NCBI RefSeq assembly: GCF_001021505.1
Contig: NZ_LDPO01000012.1
Span: 62,001-126,000 of the forward strand
Direction: 5' to 3'
Source of the DNA: Mycolicibacter heraklionensis
Lineage (GTDB): Bacteria; Actinomycetota; Actinomycetes; Mycobacteriales; Mycobacteriaceae
DNA: 64,000 nt
Part shown: piece by piece, positions 18,013 to 27,615 of the stretch
How positions within the stretch are numbered: the first letter of the stretch is position 1
Layout: every line of letters begins with the position of its first letter
Program-made: the position numbers and the translations under genes
The notes under the pieces: generated by a model
Told to the model about the DNA's origin: nothing
The model's input: only the letters and a program-made list of their open reading frames with translations
Databases searched by the model: none

Positions 18013-19397
18013 ACGCCTTCGGGCCGTGGCTGTACTGGGCGATCGGGGTTGCCGTCGGGCTTCCCGCTGGCCTGGTGCTGCTCACCGAAGGGCATGGGGC
18101 GCTGGCGCGCCGAGGCAGCCACCTGGCTCGGCCGGTGGCGCTGGCGCGGAATTACCTGCTGCCGCTGGGCGCATTGATGGTGCTGCTGGCGGAGGTGGCC
18201 GGCGTACCCGAACACGATCCGACGCTGCGGGTCATCTACACCGCGTTCGGCTTCGTGCTGCTGGTGTTGCTGCTGTCGGTGCTCGACGTCACCTTCTTCC
18301 AGAGCGCCCCGAAAGATTCGTGGCGGGGCCGGATACCGACCATCTTCATCGATGTCGCCCGATTCCTGCTGATCGGTGTGGGCCTGGCGCTGACGCTGTC
18401 CCTCGTGTGGGGCGCCAAGATCGGCGGCCTGTTCACCGCGCTGGGCGTGACATCGGTGGTCATCGGCCTGATGCTGCAGAACTCGGTCGGCCAGATCGTT
18501 TCGGGTCTGTTCATGCTCTTCGAGCAGCCGTTCCGGATCGGCGACTGGCTGTCCACCCCCACCGCCCACGGCCGGGTCGTCGAAGTGAACTGGCGCGCAG
18601 TGCACATCAGCACCGCCGACGGACTGCAGGTGACGCCGAACTCGGTGCTGGCCGGCACCTCATTCACCAACATCAGCCGATCCAGCGGTGCGCACCGGGT
18701 GTCGATCACCACCACGTTTGCCGTCGGCGATCCGCCAGATCTGGTGTGCGCGTTGTTGTCGCGTGTTGCCACCGCGCTGCCGATGCGAACCACCGGCGCG
18801 GCACCGGATTCGGCGGCGTTGGGTAGCGGCCAATACCGCACCGTCATTGCGGTCGATTCACCGAGCGACGACAGTGCGGCGCAGGCCACCTTCTTACGGT
18901 GGCTCTGGTACGCCTCCCGACGGGAGGGACTGCACCTTGACGGTGCGCAGGACGACTTCTGTACACCGGAACGGGTGGCCGAGGCGCTGCGGACCGTGGT
19001 GGCACCCGCCCTGCGACTGACCGACGCCGATCAGCATGCCCTGGTGCCCTACGCCAGGGTGGTCCGCTACGGCACGGGCGAACCGCTGCAACAGGCGGGT
19101 CAGGTACCGACCGCGATGACATTTCTGACGGACGGCAGCGTCCTGATGAGCGGGGAGGATCCGGCCGAGCCAGGCGCCACGCTGCGCCACGGTGCGTTTC
19201 TCGGGGTCACCACACTGACCCGCCAATCCAGCCAGTTCGACGCGCGCGCACTGGAAGAAGTGACCGCGGTGGTCATCGACCGCGAGCACATCGAGGATCT
19301 GGTGATGGCCAAGCCGCTGTTGCTGCAGGAACTGGGCCGGATCATCGACCAGCGGCGCCCCGCGGCGCCATCAACACAGCGGGGCCGTTTTACCTGA
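18009..19397 (+). CDS. MscS-type mechanosensitive channel with cNMP-binding-like C-terminal domain
   Basis: 462 aa from GTG 18009. Four or five TM helices in the first ~170 residues, with the pore-lining helix around TALGVTSVVIGLMLQNSVGQIVSG, then the MscS beta domain (FRIGDWLSTPTAHGRVVEVNWRAVHI). The last ~120 residues (LVPYARVVRYGTGEPLQQAGQVPTAM onward) look like a cyclic-nucleotide-binding fold. Corresponds to Rv2434c in M. tuberculosis. The translational coupling with the cyclase homologue suggests the two proteins work together, for example gating linked to a signal sensed outside the cell. Confidence 0.88.
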   Translation: MNAFGPWLYWAIGVAVGLPAGLVLLTEGHGALARRGSHLARPVALARNYLLPLGALMVLLAEVAGVPEHDPTLRVIYTAFGFVLLVLLLSVLDVTFFQSAPKDSWRGRIPTIFIDVARFLLIGVGLALTLSLVWGAKIGGLFTALGVTSVVIGLMLQNSVGQIVSGLFMLFEQPFRIGDWLSTPTAHGRVVEVNWRAVHISTADGLQVTPNSVLAGTSFTNISRSSGAHRVSITTTFAVGDPPDLVCALLSRVATALPMRTTGAAPDSAALGSGQYRTVIAVDSPSDDSAAQATFLRWLWYASRREGLHLDGAQDDFCTPERVAEALRTVVAPALRLTDADQHALVPYARVVRYGTGEPLQQAGQVPTAMTFLTDGSVLMSGEDPAEPGATLRHGAFLGVTTLTRQSSQFDARALEEVTAVVIDREHIEDLVMAKPLLLQELGRIIDQRRPAAPSTQRGRFT

Positions 19398-19424
19398 TCG
19401 GGCGTTCGCCGATACTCTGGCACG

Positions 19425-20687
19425 ATGAGCGTCCCCGTGCTTCCCGACCTGCGCCAAGAGGTCCACGACGCCGCCCGTCGCGCAAGGGTCGCCTCGCGTT
19501 CCCTGACGGCATTGTCCACCGCGGCCAAGAACAGTGCGCTGAACGCCGCGGCCGACGCCTTGCTGGCCCACGCTGACGACATCCTGGCCGCCAATGAACG
19601 CGACGTTGCCGCCGCCCGTGCCGCCGGCACTCCCGAGGCCATGCTGGACCGGCTGGCGCTGTCCAAGGCCCGCGTCGACGGTATCGCCGCCGGACTGCGC
19701 CAGGTCGCCGGCCTGCCCGACCCGGTGGGCGAGGTACTGCGCGGCTACACCCTGCCCAACGGACTGCTGCTGCGTCAGCAGCGCGTCCCCCTGGGCGTGG
19801 TGGGCATGGTCTACGAAGGCCGGCCCAACGTCACCGTCGACGCATTCGGGTTGACGCTGAAGTCCGGCAACGCCGCGCTGCTGCGTGGCAGTTCGTCGGC
19901 GGCCCACTCCAACCAGGCTCTGGTCGACGTGCTGCGCGGCGCTTTGGTGGATGAGGACCTGCCCGCCGACGCGGTGCAGCTGCTGTCGTCGGCCGACCGG
20001 GCCACCGTCACCCACCTGATCCAGGCCCGCGGACTGGTCGACGTGGTGATCCCGCGCGGCGGGGCCGGGCTGATCGAAGCCGTCGTGCGCGACGCGTTGG
20101 TGCCCACCATCGAGACCGGGGTCGGCAACTGCCACGTCTATGTCCATGAGGCCGCCGACCTCGACATCGCCGAACAAGTGCTGTTGAACTCCAAGACCCG
20201 TCGGCCCAGCGTCTGCAACGCCGCCGAGACCCTCCTGGTCGACAAGGCCATCGCCGCGTCCGCAGTGCCCCGGCTGGTGGACGCATTGACCGCCGCTGGA
20301 GTTGCGGTGCACGACTGCACCGGGCAGGCCGACGACGCCGCTGCCGAGGAAGACTTGCGTCGCGAATACCTGGCGATGGACATCGCGCTCTCGGTGGTCG
20401 ACGGCCTCGAGGACGCGATCGACCACATCAACGAGTACGGCACCGGCCACACCGAGGCCATCGTCACCACCAACATGGCCGCCGCCCAGCGATTCAGCGA
20501 GCTGGTCGACGCCGCCGCGGTAATGGTCAACGCTTCCACGGCCTTCACCGACGGCGAGCAGTTCGGCTTCGGCGCCGAGATCGGCATCTCCACCCAGAAA
20601 CTGCACGCCCGGGGCCCGATGGGGCTGCCGGAGCTGACGTCGACCAAATGGATCGTGTGGGGTGACGGCCACACCCGTCCCGTCTAA
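19425..20687 (+). CDS. proA: Gamma-glutamyl phosphate reductase
   Basis: Second enzyme of proline synthesis; NADPH-dependent reduction of gamma-glutamyl phosphate to glutamate semialdehyde. 420 aa, normal length. Landmarks: [28 protein letters not shown], the aldehyde dehydrogenase core, and catalytic Cys in [15 protein letters not shown] (about residue 265). It ends with the conserved [20 protein letters not shown]. Separated from proB by about 14 kb, as in M. tuberculosis. Confidence 0.96.
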   Translation: MSVPVLPDLRQEVHDAARRARVASRSLTALSTAAKNSALNAAADALLAHADDILAANERDVAAARAAGTPEAMLDRLALSKARVDGIAAGLRQVAGLPDPVGEVLRGYTLPNGLLLRQQRVPLGVVGMVYEGRPNVTVDAFGLTLKSGNAALLRGSSSAAHSNQALVDVLRGALVDEDLPADAVQLLSSADRATVTHLIQARGLVDVVIPRGGAGLIEAVVRDALVPTIETGVGNCHVYVHEAADLDIAEQVLLNSKTRRPSVCNAAETLLVDKAIAASAVPRLVDALTAAGVAVHDCTGQADDAAAEEDLRREYLAMDIALSVVDGLEDAIDHINEYGTGHTEAIVTTNMAAAQRFSELVDAAAVMVNASTAFTDGEQFGFGAEIGISTQKLHARGPMGLPELTSTKWIVWGDGHTRPV

Positions 20688-20712
20688 GGCGCCTCGAAGG
20701 AGCAACATCCGC

Positions 20713-21621
20713 ATGGAAAAGCCTGCCATCCCCGCCACCCCGGCCCGCCAGGCGCCGCTGTTCTCCGACATCGACGACGTCGCTCGCCGGCTGGCCGAGA
20801 CCGGATACCTGGCGGACACCGCCACCACCACGGCGGTGTTCCTGGCCGATCGACTGGGCAAACCCCTGCTGGTGGAGGGCCCGGCCGGGGTCGGCAAGAC
20901 CGAACTGGCCCGCGCGGTGGCCGCGGCCACCGGTTCCGGGCTGGTGCGGCTGCAGTGCTATGAGGGCGTCGACGAGGCCCGGGCGCTCTACGAGTGGAAT
21001 CACGCCAAGCAGATACTCCGTATTCAGTCCGGCAACACTGCCGGTCCGGGCGGTGACTGGGACGCCACCAAGATGGACGTGTTCTCCGAGGAGTTCCTGC
21101 TGTCACGTCCGCTGCTGACCGCGATCCGGCGCACCGACCCGACCGTGCTGCTGATCGACGAGACTGACAAGGCCGACATCGAAATCGAGGGCCTGCTGCT
21201 GGAGGTGCTCTCCGACTTCGCGGTCACCGTTCCGGAACTGGGTACGATCACCGCGACGCGCACCCCGTTCACGCTGTTGACCTCCAACGCCACCCGGGAA
21301 CTGTCCGAAGCGCTCAAGCGCCGCTGCCTGTTCCTGCACATCGACTTCCCCGATCCGGACCTGGAACGCCGCATTCTGCTGTCGCGAGTACCCGAGTTGC
21401 CCGAGCACCTGGCCGCCGAGTTGGTGCGCATCATCGGGGTGCTGCGCGGCATGCAGCTCAAGAAGCTGCCGTCGGTGGCCGAGACCATCGACTGGGGCCG
21501 CACCATCTTGGCTCTGGGCATGGACACCATCGACGACGCCACCGTCGCAGCCACCCTGGGCGTCGTGCTCAAGCACCAGTCCGATCAGGTGCGGGCATCC
21601 GGAGAGCTACGACTGAACTGA
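20713..21621 (+). CDS. MoxR-family AAA+ ATPase
   Basis: 302 aa. Walker A EGPAGVGKTE (about residues 54-63), Walker B VLLIDETDKAD, sensor 1 in TLLTSNATRE and an arginine finger in LKRRC. MoxR AAA+ proteins act as chaperones with VWA-domain partners, and such a partner is the next gene. Start at ATG 20713 with AAGGAG about 10 nt upstream. Corresponds to Rv2426c by position. Confidence 0.92.
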   Translation: MEKPAIPATPARQAPLFSDIDDVARRLAETGYLADTATTTAVFLADRLGKPLLVEGPAGVGKTELARAVAAATGSGLVRLQCYEGVDEARALYEWNHAKQILRIQSGNTAGPGGDWDATKMDVFSEEFLLSRPLLTAIRRTDPTVLLIDETDKADIEIEGLLLEVLSDFAVTVPELGTITATRTPFTLLTSNATRELSEALKRRCLFLHIDFPDPDLERRILLSRVPELPEHLAAELVRIIGVLRGMQLKKLPSVAETIDWGRTILALGMDTIDDATVAATLGVVLKHQSDQVRASGELRLN

Positions 21622-21631
21622 TGGTCCGCTG

Positions 21632-23071
21632 ATGGTTCGCCGTATCCGCCCACCGCAACCCCTTGCCCCGCACGGGATTCCGGGACACCTGGTGGGGTTC
21701 GTGGAAGCGCTGCGCGGGCAGGGGATTTCGGTGGGCCCGTCGGAGACCGTTGACGCCGGACGGGTGCTGACGGCGATCGGGCTCGACGACCGGGAGGTGC
21801 TGCGGGAAGGGCTGGCCTGCGCGGTGCTGCGCCGGCCCGATCACCGCGACACCTATGACGCCATGTTCGATCTGTGGTTCCCCGCCGCGCTGGGCGGGCG
21901 CACGGTGGTCGTCGACGGCGACGAGCAGCCGGCCGACGACGTGCCGCTGCCGGAGGACGCCGAGGACATGCGGGCGATGCTGGTCGATCTGTTGACCGCG
22001 AACCCCGATCTGGCCGACACCGATCCCCGATTGTCGGCGATGATCGCCGCGATCGTCGGCGCCTACGGGCAATACCGCTCCAGTCGCGGCCCGTCCTACT
22101 CGGCCTACCAGGCGCTCAAAGCGCTGGCGCTCGACGAGTTGGAAGGCAAGCTGCTGGCCGGGCTGCTCGCGCCCTACGGTGACGAACCCAGCCCCACCCA
22201 GGAACAGATCGCCAAGGCGATGGCCGCGCAGCGGATCGCTGCGCTGCGCAAGCTCGTCGACGCCGAGACCAAGCGGCGCACCGCTGAACAGTTGGGGCGC
22301 GAACACGTGCAGATGTACGGCATCCCGCAGCTGAGCGAGAACGTCGAGTTCCTCCGTGCGTCCGGCGAACAGTTGCGCCAGATGCGCCGGGTGGTGGCGC
22401 CGCTGGCCCGCACCCTGGCAACCCGGCTGGCCGCACGCCGGCGACGTTCCCGTGCCGGCACCATCGATCTGCGCAAGACCCTGCGCAAGTCGATGTCGAC
22501 CGGCGGGGTGCCGATCGACGTGGTGCTGCGCAAACCGCGTCCCGCCCGGCCCGAACTGGTGGTGTTGTGCGATGTGTCCGGCTCGGTCGCCGGGTTCAGT
22601 CACTTCACCTTGCTACTGGTTCACGCTCTGCGCCAACAGTTTTCGAGAGTCCGGGTGTTTGCGTTCATCGACACCACCGACGAGGTGACGCACCTGTTCG
22701 GACCGGATGCCGACCTGGCGGTGGCCATCCAGCGGATCACCCGGGAGTCCGGGGTCTATACCCGCGACGGCCATTCCGACTACGGCAACGCGTTCGTCTC
22801 GTTCGCCGAGAACTATCCGAACGTGGTGTCTCCGCGCAGCGCGCTGCTGGTGCTCGGCGACGGTCGAACCAACTACCGAAACCCCGGTGTGGAGGTGCTG
22901 TCGCATCTGGTGACCGCCAGCCGGCATGCGCACTGGCTCAACCCCGAGCCCCGGCATCTGTGGGGCAGTGGGGATTCCGCGGTACCGCGCTACAGCGACG
23001 TGATCCCGATGCACGAATGCCGCTCGGCCAAACAGCTGGCATCGGTGATCGACCAGCTGCTGCCGGTGTAG
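21632..23071 (+). CDS. VWA domain-containing protein (CoxE-like), partner of the MoxR ATPase
   Basis: 479 aa. The C-terminal half holds a von Willebrand A domain with the metal-ion-dependent adhesion site DVSGSVAGFS (DxSxS, about residues 313-317) and further downstream TRESGVYTRDGHSDYGNAF and LVLGDGRTNYRNP. The N-terminal ~200 residues are helical, with a Lys/Arg-rich linker. Starts 10 nt after the MoxR gene. MoxR-VWA pairs usually assemble or activate a third enzyme; none is obvious here. Equivalent to Rv2425c. Confidence 0.88.
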   Translation: MVRRIRPPQPLAPHGIPGHLVGFVEALRGQGISVGPSETVDAGRVLTAIGLDDREVLREGLACAVLRRPDHRDTYDAMFDLWFPAALGGRTVVVDGDEQPADDVPLPEDAEDMRAMLVDLLTANPDLADTDPRLSAMIAAIVGAYGQYRSSRGPSYSAYQALKALALDELEGKLLAGLLAPYGDEPSPTQEQIAKAMAAQRIAALRKLVDAETKRRTAEQLGREHVQMYGIPQLSENVEFLRASGEQLRQMRRVVAPLARTLATRLAARRRRSRAGTIDLRKTLRKSMSTGGVPIDVVLRKPRPARPELVVLCDVSGSVAGFSHFTLLLVHALRQQFSRVRVFAFIDTTDEVTHLFGPDADLAVAIQRITRESGVYTRDGHSDYGNAFVSFAENYPNVVSPRSALLVLGDGRTNYRNPGVEVLSHLVTASRHAHWLNPEPRHLWGSGDSAVPRYSDVIPMHECRSAKQLASVIDQLLPV

Positions 23072-23099
23072 CCCGTTGGCGCTAGCCGTCCGCAGAGGT

Positions 23100-24152
23100 T
23101 CAGTACGTCCGCTGGTAGACCAGCCAGCGCAACTCCATCGGGCTTTCCTCCCGCGTGGTGCGGAACGCGTCCTGCCCGCTGATCCATTCGATGTACCAGC
23201 TGGTGGGTGGCCAGCCGCCCTCGGGCAGGTGCGCCTTCTCGTAGTCATGGACGGACTCGTCGGAGAGCAGCTGCAGGGGTAGGCCGGCCGACGCGGCCGA
23301 CATTTCGTCGCGGGTGTACAGACCCGAGTACACCTGCTGGCAGAATTCGCGGGCTGCGGCGTCGGGCTCGTAGCCGTCGTGCGCCAGGAAGCTGTTGAAC
23401 ACCAGTCGCCCGCCGGGAGCCAGGCATCGGGCGGCGAGCTCGAACAGGCTGCGTAGCTCTGCGGTGCCCCGGAAATCGGTCAACACCTCAGAAAGCACCA
23501 TCATCTGGTAGTCGTCGCGCAGGTCATCGGCGTCTTCGAACACGTCCCGGACGATGACTCGCACGTCCAAGGATTCCGCCGCTGCGTCGGTCGTGAGCAT
23601 CTCGGCGAACTTCGGGGTCATCTCGACGACGTCGACCGGATGTCCGCGACGCGCCAGCGCCAGGGCGTTGCGGCCGGTGCCCCCACCGATCTCGAGCACC
23701 GGATGGGAGGCCGGATCGCCGGCCTCGCAGGCGAGGTGCCAGACCTTCGCGTCGGGTTCAGTGCCGAACAGCGGTGGTTTGCGCGTGTCCAGCCAGGCGG
23801 CGTATGCCTCAGCGACGGAACTCCACTGGGCGCGCACCGTGTAGTTCAGGGTGGGACCGATCGGGGCGTTGTAGGAGATGATGATGTGCGAGCGCAACGA
23901 GTGCGCGTAGGCCTCAGCCAGTTGGCCTTCCAACACTTCTCTGAGCCGGTCGAGCTCGTCATCGCTGAAGGGCTTACCCAGGCCCGCGAACACGGCCGAG
24001 CACATCGTCACGTATTCCTCCAGCATGCTCGGCATGGCTGGAAGCCTGATGTCGCCGCTGATCTGGGCACGGGTGTAAAAGCGCTTCACCATGGCGTCCT
24101 GGGCCGCCTGGGCGCGATCAAGTGAACTCAACGGAAAATCTTCCACAGACAT
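23100..24152 (-). CDS. SAM-dependent methyltransferase with N-terminal extension
   Basis: 350 aa from ATG 24152 ([15 protein letters not shown]). Residues from about 155 contain motif [20 protein letters not shown] and motif [16 protein letters not shown], followed by [13 protein letters not shown] and [13 protein letters not shown]. The first ~150 residues, including [24 protein letters not shown], are not a domain I recognise. There is no counterpart in the corresponding M. tuberculosis segment as I remember it. It converges on the VWA gene and is divergent from nadD. Confidence 0.82.
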   Translation of the reverse strand: MSVEDFPLSSLDRAQAAQDAMVKRFYTRAQISGDIRLPAMPSMLEEYVTMCSAVFAGLGKPFSDDELDRLREVLEGQLAEAYAHSLRSHIIISYNAPIGPTLNYTVRAQWSSVAEAYAAWLDTRKPPLFGTEPDAKVWHLACEAGDPASHPVLEIGGGTGRNALALARRGHPVDVVEMTPKFAEMLTTDAAAESLDVRVIVRDVFEDADDLRDDYQMMVLSEVLTDFRGTAELRSLFELAARCLAPGGRLVFNSFLAHDGYEPDAAAREFCQQVYSGLYTRDEMSAASAGLPLQLLSDESVHDYEKAHLPEGGWPPTSWYIEWISGQDAFRTTREESPMELRWLVYQRTY

Positions 24153-24317
24153 CTTCTACACGATTGGCATCCGCTTCGCGGCAGCAACGGGGGGTTGCTT
24201 TCTCCGACGAGCGTACGCCGTAGCGGAAAGCCGCTCGGCGTTGCCCGGCTCCACCGTCGACGAACGGCGCCACCAGTGCGCTCGCGCCGGCGAGGACCCC
24301 AAGTAAGCTGGCCTATC

Positions 24318-24941
24318 GTGCGAAAACGGCGGCTGGGAGTCATGGGTGGGACGTTCGATCCCATCCATCATGGCCACCTGGTCGCCGCCAGCGAGGTCGC
24401 CGATCTGTTCGGGCTCGACGAGGTGGTGTTCGTGCCCACGGGCCAGCCGTGGCTCAAGGAGCGCCGCGTCACCGCCGCGGAGGACCGCTACCTGATGACG
24501 GTGATCGCCACTGCGTCGAACCCGCGGTTCTCGGTGAGCCGGGCTGATATCGATCGCGGCGGCCCCACCTACACCAAGGACACCCTGCGTGACCTGCACG
24601 AACAGAACCCCGATGCCGAGCTCTACTTCATCACCGGCGCAGACGCGCTGGCCACCATTCTGTCCTGGCAGGATTGGCCGGAGATGTTCGAGATGGCGCG
24701 GTTCGTCGGGGTGAGCCGGCCCGGCTACGAGCTGAACGGCGACCATCTCGCTGATGCGCTCGGCTCCCTGCCACCGCAGGCGTTGACGCTGGTCGAAGTG
24801 CCGGCGCTGGCGATTTCATCGACCGATTGCCGCCGGCGTGCGGCAGAATCCCGCCCGATCTGGTACCTGGTACCCGACGGTGTGGTCCAGTACGTGTCCA
24901 AGCGCCGCCTCTACCAACCGACCCCCGGAGACCCACAATGA
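24318..24941 (+). CDS. nadD: Nicotinate-nucleotide adenylyltransferase
   Basis: Makes deamido-NAD from nicotinate mononucleotide and ATP. 207 aa from GTG 24318; the upstream open frame has no support. Nucleotidyltransferase signature [12 protein letters not shown] (about residues 9-20) and the C-terminal [15 protein letters not shown] (a variant of the ISSTxIR motif). First gene of the run nadD-rsfS-gpgP-octT; its stop overlaps the rsfS ATG by 4 nt. Confidence 0.95.
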   Translation: MRKRRLGVMGGTFDPIHHGHLVAASEVADLFGLDEVVFVPTGQPWLKERRVTAAEDRYLMTVIATASNPRFSVSRADIDRGGPTYTKDTLRDLHEQNPDAELYFITGADALATILSWQDWPEMFEMARFVGVSRPGYELNGDHLADALGSLPPQALTLVEVPALAISSTDCRRRAAESRPIWYLVPDGVVQYVSKRRLYQPTPGDPQ

Positions 24942-25333
24942 CCGCGACACCCGAGGCCGTGCGGATGGCCACCGTGGCGGCCGGCGCCGCCGCGAACAAG
25001 CTGGCCGACGACGTCGTCGTCATCGACGTCTCCGCGCAACTGGTCATCACCGACTGCTTCGTGATCGCCTCGGCGTCCAATGAGCGCCAGGTCAACGCGA
25101 TCGTCGACGAGGTCGAGGACAAGATGCGCCTGGCCGGCTACAAGCCGGCGCGCCGCGAGGGCACCCGCGAGGGGCGCTGGACCCTGCTGGACTACGTCGA
25201 CATCGTCGTGCACATCCAGCACCAGGATGAGCGGGACTTCTATGCGCTGGACCGGCTGTGGAAGGACTGCCCGCTGGTGCCGGTGGACTTAGCGGACTCA
25301 GCCGGTGAGTCGGCGCCGGAGGATGCGTCGTGA
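24938..25333 (+). CDS. rsfS: Ribosome silencing factor RsfS
   Basis: 131 aa. Binds ribosomal protein L14 and blocks subunit joining under nutrient limitation. The core reads [29 protein letters not shown] and [30 protein letters not shown], typical of the family. The start is the ATG overlapping the nadD stop. The Asp/Ser-rich tail overlaps the next gene by 4 nt. Confidence 0.94.
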   Translation: MTATPEAVRMATVAAGAAANKLADDVVVIDVSAQLVITDCFVIASASNERQVNAIVDEVEDKMRLAGYKPARREGTREGRWTLLDYVDIVVHIQHQDERDFYALDRLWKDCPLVPVDLADSAGESAPEDAS

Positions 25334-26010
25334 GGATCCGCAGGCTGATTCTGCTGCGTCACGGCCAGACCGAGTTCAACGCCGGCAGCCGGATGCAGGG
25401 CCAGCTGGACACGGTGCTGAGCGATCTGGGCCGCGCGCAGGCGGAGGCGGCGGCGGAGGTGCTGCGCAAGCGGCACCCGTTGCTGATCGTGTCCTCGGAC
25501 CTGTGGCGCGCCTACGACACCGCCACCGTGCTGGCCGAGCACAACGGGTTGCCGGTCCGGGTGGACACCCGGCTGCGGGAAACCCATCTGGGGGACTGGC
25601 AGGGGCTGACCCACGAAGAGGTCGACGCCGCCGCACCGGGAGCCCGGTCGGCGTGGCGCGACGACGCCCGATGGGCGCCCCACGGCGGCGAGAGCCGGAT
25701 CGACGTGGCCGAGCGCAGCGTTCCGCTGGTGCGTGAGCTGGTGGCCGGGGAACCGGACTGGGGCGGAGCCGATCACGCCGATCAGCCGGTGGTGCTGGTC
25801 GCCCACGGCGGGTTGATCGCCGCGCTGACCGCGGCGTTGCTGCGGCTGCCGGTCGAGAACTGGCCGGTGCTGGGCGGTATGGCCAACGCCAGCTGGACCC
25901 AGCTCAGCGGATACTCCGACGGCCCGGATCCCGACGACGACTTCGCCGACGTGCGGTGGCGTCTCGACGTCTGGAACGCCTCAGCACAGGTGGCCAGTGA
26001 TGTCCTCTGA
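25330..26010 (+). CDS. gpgP: Glucosyl-3-phosphoglycerate phosphatase
   Basis: 226 aa histidine phosphatase. The phosphohistidine motif [10 protein letters not shown] lies at residues 8-17, the second catalytic His in [12 protein letters not shown], and [19 protein letters not shown] is family-typical. By position and sequence it is the mycobacterial GpgP (Rv2419c), which dephosphorylates glucosyl-3-phosphoglycerate to glucosylglycerate, the first committed intermediate of methylglucose lipopolysaccharides. GTG start overlaps rsfS; its 3' end overlaps octT. Confidence 0.92.
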   Translation: MRIRRLILLRHGQTEFNAGSRMQGQLDTVLSDLGRAQAEAAAEVLRKRHPLLIVSSDLWRAYDTATVLAEHNGLPVRVDTRLRETHLGDWQGLTHEEVDAAAPGARSAWRDDARWAPHGGESRIDVAERSVPLVRELVAGEPDWGGADHADQPVVLVAHGGLIAALTAALLRLPVENWPVLGGMANASWTQLSGYSDGPDPDDDFADVRWRLDVWNASAQVASDVL

Positions 26011-26749
26011 ATCGCGGACGCCCGCACAAGCCCGTCCCACGCTGCTGGTCTTCGCCGACTCGCTGTCCTACTACGGGCCCACCGGCGGCTTGCCCGCCGA
26101 CGACCCGCGGATCTGGCCGAACATCGTTGCCAGCCAGCTGGACTGGGATGTCGAACTGATCGGCCGGATCGGCTGGACCAGCCGGGACGTCTGGTGGGCG
26201 TCCACCCAGGACCCGCGTGCCTGGGCCGCCCTGCCCCGCGCCGGCGCGGTCATCTTCGCCACCAGCGGGATGGACTCATTGCCGTCGGTGTGGCCGACGG
26301 CGCTGCGCGAGTTGATCCGCTATGTACGGCCGTCCTGGCTGCGTCGCTGGGTCCGCGACGGTTACGGCTGGCTGCAGCCCCGCTTTTCGCCGGTGGCTCG
26401 GGCGGCGCTGCCGCCGCACCTCACCGTCGAGTATCTCGAAATGACTAGGGGGGCCATCGATTTCAACCGGCCCGGAATCCCCATTGTGGCCTCGCTGCCG
26501 TCGGTACACATCGCCGATACGTATGGCCGCGCCCACCAGGGACGGGAGCCCACGGTGCGGGCCATCACGGCCTGGTCGCGGGAACACGACGTCCCCCTGG
26601 TGGACCTGAAGGCCGCGGTAGCCGATGAAGTCATGAGCGGGCGCGCAAATCCCGACGGCATCCACTGGAACTTCGAAGCGCACCGGGCGGTCGCCGACCT
26701 GATGCTCAAAGCCCTCAGCGAGGCCGGCGTTCCCGGGCCCTCGGTGTGA
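26000..26749 (+). CDS. octT: SGNH-type diglucosylglycerate octanoyltransferase
   Basis: 249 aa. The SGNH/GDSL nucleophile block is ADSLSYYGP (Ser near residue 20) and the C-terminal D-x-x-H is [12 protein letters not shown]. In M. tuberculosis the gene at this place (Rv2418c) encodes OctT, which octanoylates diglucosylglycerate in methylglucose lipopolysaccharide synthesis. Start at ATG 26000, overlapping gpgP by 11 nt; GTG 25997 is one codon upstream. Adjacent to gpgP and degV. Confidence 0.87.
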   Translation: MSSESRTPAQARPTLLVFADSLSYYGPTGGLPADDPRIWPNIVASQLDWDVELIGRIGWTSRDVWWASTQDPRAWAALPRAGAVIFATSGMDSLPSVWPTALRELIRYVRPSWLRRWVRDGYGWLQPRFSPVARAALPPHLTVEYLEMTRGAIDFNRPGIPIVASLPSVHIADTYGRAHQGREPTVRAITAWSREHDVPLVDLKAAVADEVMSGRANPDGIHWNFEAHRAVADLMLKALSEAGVPGPSV

Positions 26750-26756
26750 CCCGCCG

Positions 26757-27599
26757 ATGAGCGTCGTCGTCGTCACCGATTCCTCGGCGTGCCTGCCCGT
26801 CGAGATGCGTGACCGGTGGGGCATCCGCACGGTGCCGCTGCACATCCTGCTCGACGGGGCCGACCTGCGCGACGGTGTCGACGAGGTGCCCGCGGACATC
26901 TATGCGCGTGAGCGCGTCACCACCTCCGGGGCCGGTCCCGAGGAACTGGCAGAGGCCTACCGGAACGCGCTTGCCTACAGCGCCGGCTCCGGAGTGGTGG
27001 CGGTGCACATCTCTTCGGCGTTGTCCGGGACTTTCGGCACCGCCGAGCAGGTGGCCGGCAAGATCGGCCCCGGCGTGCGGGTGATCGACTCGAAGTCGGC
27101 GGCGATGGGCACCGGATTCGCGGTCTTGGCCGCTGCCCGAGCGGCCGCCGGCGGTGCCGACCTGCAAGGAGTTGCCGCCGCGGCGGACGCCGCCGTGCAA
27201 CGTGGGCACGCCTACATGGTGGTGCAGCGGCTGGACAACCTGCGGCGCAGCGGCCGGATCGGCAGCGCGGCGGCCTGGCTGGGCACCGCCCTGTCCCTGA
27301 AGCCGCTGCTGGCGGTGGAAGAGGGAAAACTCGTTCTGGCGCAGCGTATCCGCACCGTCAGCAAGGCCGTCGCGTCGATGATCGACCGGGTCTGTGATGT
27401 GGTCGGAGATCGCCCTGCGGCGCTGGCGGTGCATCACGTCGCCAATCTGCAGGGGGCCCAAGACGTGGCGGGTGCGCTGGCGGAGCGGTTGCCGGGCTGC
27501 GAGCCCGCGGTGATCACCAGCCTGTGCCCGACGTTGGCCCTGCATGTGGGGGCCGGCGCGGTCGCGGTGTGTGTCGATGTCGACCCGGGTGGGGTCTGA
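26757..27599 (+). CDS. DegV family fatty-acid-binding protein
   Basis: 280 aa, the usual DegV length. VVVVTDSSACLPVEM at the N-terminus, then TTSGAGPEEL and VHISSALSGTFGTAEQ, which line the fatty acid head-group site in this family, and RSGRIGSAAAWLGTALSLKPLL. Related to bacterial FakB acyl carriers. Seven nt after octT, so plausibly supplying or sensing acyl chains for the same lipopolysaccharide pathway. Equivalent to Rv2417c. Confidence 0.9.
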   Translation: MSVVVVTDSSACLPVEMRDRWGIRTVPLHILLDGADLRDGVDEVPADIYARERVTTSGAGPEELAEAYRNALAYSAGSGVVAVHISSALSGTFGTAEQVAGKIGPGVRVIDSKSAAMGTGFAVLAAARAAAGGADLQGVAAAADAAVQRGHAYMVVQRLDNLRRSGRIGSAAAWLGTALSLKPLLAVEEGKLVLAQRIRTVSKAVASMIDRVCDVVGDRPAALAVHHVANLQGAQDVAGALAERLPGCEPAVITSLCPTLALHVGAGAVAVCVDVDPGGV

Positions 27600-27615
27600 T
27601 CGGGTCAACGCCCGG

